The position numbers were made by a program, and so were the translations under genes. A stretch of DNA of 7,554 nucleotides, taken from assembly GCA_043742955.1 (NCBI GenBank), contig JAYTXL010000450.1, positions 1-7,554 of the forward strand, written 5' to 3'. Positions 6,018-7,554 of this stretch are shown piece by piece; the first letter of the stretch is position 1, and the number at the start of each line of letters is the position of its first letter. The notes beneath the pieces are model-generated. The model searched no databases, was not told the origin of the DNA, and was given only the letters and a program-made list of their open reading frames with translations. This DNA is from JAYTXL01 sp043742955 (lineage in GTDB: Bacteria > Verrucomicrobiota > Verrucomicrobiia > Limisphaerales > JAYTXL01).

Positions 6018-7385
6018 TCAGCTCCGGGCGGGTGCCAGGACGCATACCGCCCCTTCCCGGGCGGCCTCGACGACTAAGGTGCCGCCGCTCTGAGCAACCA
6101 ACTCGCGGGCATGCGCTTCCATCCTGGCGATATAAGCATCATCATGTCCCGGGTCATGATGGAACAAGTACAGCCGTTTCACCTTGGCGCTCAACGCAAT
6201 CGCCACCGTGTCATCCACGCAAGCGTGCCCCCAGCCAACCCGTTGCGGGTATTCCGCAGCGTCATATTGAGAATCCATGATGAGCACCTCCACGCCGCTG
6301 AGAAAGCTGATGAGTTTTTCGTCCTGCTTGCGCGCGTAATCCTGCGCGGCGTCCTGGTCCGGTCCGCCGGTGGCGCTGGTATGGGCTTTGAGCCGCTGAA
6401 AAGGTTCATTGTCAGGTAGAAACGCAATATCACCGCAACTGGTGTGCAGGCGATAGCCGGCGCAAACGCCCGGATGATTCATGAATTGCGCCTGCACCTG
6501 CACTTTGCCGACCGCAAATCTCATCTCGCGCAATTCTTGAATCGCAATATTCCCCGGCATCTGCTGCATGCTGATCGGAAAATAAGGGCTTTCCATCTGC
6601 GAAGACAGGGTGTTCTCCAAACCCTTGCGCGCCCCTTCGTAGCCCAGGATCCGCAATTGATTTTTCGGATTGTAAGCCGGAATAAAGAAGGGAAAACCCT
6701 GAATGTGGTCCCAGTGAGTGTGGGTCATCAGCACGGTCAGATTCAGCGGCGTGCCCTTGAACTCCGAGATCAGTTGCAAGCCCAATGGGCGAATCCCAGT
6801 GCCCGCATCGAGAATGATCAATTCCCCATCCGCCCGCACTTCCACACACGTGGTGTTGCCGCCGTAAAGTGCGGTCCCGGGTCCCGGCGTCGGAATCGAC
6901 CCGCGCACGCCCCAGAACTTCACTTTGACCTCGTGGTCCGCCGTTCGGAATTCAGCCGCCACCGGCGCACCCCGACCGTCGGCTGGGGCGGCTTTCGCAA
7001 CGGGTCCAGTCAGGGCCCCGGGCTCGCCAATCCCCGCCCTGATCCCCACCAGGTCAGCCACCTTGATCGGCTTGACCAAGACTTCGTTGGCCCCGGCTTC
7101 TAAGGCGTTGATTCGGTCACTGGCATAATCGCTCGCCGTCGCGACGATGATCTTCGGTTGGGGAAAATCGGCCCCGAGCTCCCGCACGGCCCGGCAAAAT
7201 TGAAATCCGTTGCTGCGGGGCATCATCAAGTCGCAGAGCACCACCTCCGGTCGATGTTTCACCATCATGTCCAACCCGGCTTCACCGTCTTCCGCCTCCA
7301 ACACCTCCCAACCGGCTTTTTTCAGATGCCGGGCCATCAGTAGCCGGGTGTCACGGTCATCGTCGATCAACAGCAAAGTATTCAT
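6018..7385 (-). CDS. Receiver-metallo-beta-lactamase fold fusion protein, copy 1
   Basis: A 455-residue protein and the first transcribed member of the triplet. The receiver (about 1-118) has D8/D9, phospho-acceptor D52 in CDLMMP, T83 and K105. An Ala/Gly/Pro-rich linker runs from about 119 to 152. The hydrolase domain has WGVRGSIPTPG (158-168), YGGNTTC (174-180), LDAGTGIR (192-199), HTHWDH (222-227), H304 (NHPG), D325 (PDNE), H387 (GWGHA) and H409 (FHHDP). By eye, roughly 70% of residues match copy 2 over the first half of the hydrolase domain, clearly more than in the receivers. The loop after receiver strand 4 (TASDYASD) differs from the SSGRGY/TTGRGY of the others, in the region that usually contacts partners. 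The 169 bases upstream hold a diverged direct repeat but no clear -35/-10 pair or Shine-Dalgarno sequence. There is no kinase partner in view; substrate and input signal are unknown. Confidence 0.9.
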   Translation of the reverse strand: MNTLLLIDDDRDTRLLMARHLKKAGWEVLEAEDGEAGLDMMVKHRPEVVLCDLMMPRSNGFQFCRAVRELGADFPQPKIIVATASDYASDRINALEAGANEVLVKPIKVADLVGIRAGIGEPGALTGPVAKAAPADGRGAPVAAEFRTADHEVKVKFWGVRGSIPTPGPGTALYGGNTTCVEVRADGELIILDAGTGIRPLGLQLISEFKGTPLNLTVLMTHTHWDHIQGFPFFIPAYNPKNQLRILGYEGARKGLENTLSSQMESPYFPISMQQMPGNIAIQELREMRFAVGKVQVQAQFMNHPGVCAGYRLHTSCGDIAFLPDNEPFQRLKAHTSATGGPDQDAAQDYARKQDEKLISFLSGVEVLIMDSQYDAAEYPQRVGWGHACVDDTVAIALSAKVKRLYLFHHDPGHDDAYIARMEAHARELVAQSGGTLVVEAAREGAVCVLAPARS

Positions 7386-7460
7386 CGGTCAGCTGGACCC
7401 ATGCTTTCACACCAACGAATACAAAACAAGCACTTCCAGCTCGCGGCGCGGTGAGGCGAA

Positions 7461-7542
7461 TTGCGCCAAAAGTATTGTTACCGGGGAAGGATTGAAATCG
7501 GTGGGGAAAGAATACGTTGTGCCAAAAGTTGGGTTACCGTGG
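7461..7542. repeat. Diverged direct repeat upstream of copy 1
   Basis: Two similar segments, 7461-7486 and 7517-7542, lie 56 bases apart start to start. They match at 21 of 26 positions, with exact cores GCCAAAAGT and GTTACCG separated by three variable bases. On the minus strand the unit reads CGGTAAC-N3-ACTTTTGGC. The nearer copy ends 75 bases before the copy 1 start codon, which suits paired regulator-binding sites. The second copy is close to the window edge, so further copies may lie outside. Confidence 0.55.
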
Positions 7543-7554
7543 CGGAAATGGATA

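Noticed and set aside
7384..7554. A plus-strand frame open to the right edge that spans the direct repeat
   Set aside because: It has no ATG start in the window and no recognisable protein; the repeat copies fall in different frames (56-base offset), which argues against a coding repeat.

Overview
The window holds five complete genes, all on the minus strand. In transcription order (right to left) they are three paralogous genes for receiver/metallo-beta-lactamase-fold fusion proteins (7385-6018, 5897-4557, 4438-3053), a secreted two-domain DUF1080 protein (2938-1619), and a Tat-exported Gfo/Idh/MocA-family oxidoreductase (1592-303). No RNA gene, CRISPR array, transposase or phage gene was recognised.

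The gene content suggests a GC-rich Gram-negative bacterium of the Planctomycetes-Verrucomicrobia-Chlamydiae group, most likely an environmental verrucomicrobium. The clues are the DUF1080 plus Tat-signal Gfo/Idh/MocA pair, which is abundant in those phyla, and the lack of clear Shine-Dalgarno sequences before most starts. This is inference from gene style; there is no marker gene to confirm it.

The right-hand 4.3 kb is the most distinctive part. It is a tandem triplication of one unusual architecture: a CheY-like phosphoreceiver at the N-terminus, a variable linker, and an RNase Z/PhnP-type metallo-hydrolase as output domain. All three copies keep the receiver acidic pocket, phospho-acceptor Asp, Ser/Thr and Lys, and all keep the metal-ligand motifs, so all look functional. 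The hydrolase domains are much more alike than the receivers. That pattern would fit one chemistry placed under different phosphorylation inputs. No histidine kinase lies in the window and the substrate is unknown.

The left-hand pair (1619-2938 and 303-1592) is separated by only 26 bp and is probably one operon for oxidising and cleaving keto-sugar substrates outside the cytoplasm. The 114 bp between this pair and the triplet holds a palindrome and a TATAAA-like hexamer, so the pair may have its own promoter. No functional link between the two blocks can be shown from the sequence.

Non-coding features include a diverged direct repeat upstream of the first triplet gene (7461-7542), a short tandem repeat (5941-5983) beside a terminator-like hairpin (5988-6008) between the first two triplet genes, and GC-rich hairpins and repeat-like sequence downstream of the oxidoreductase gene (1-302).
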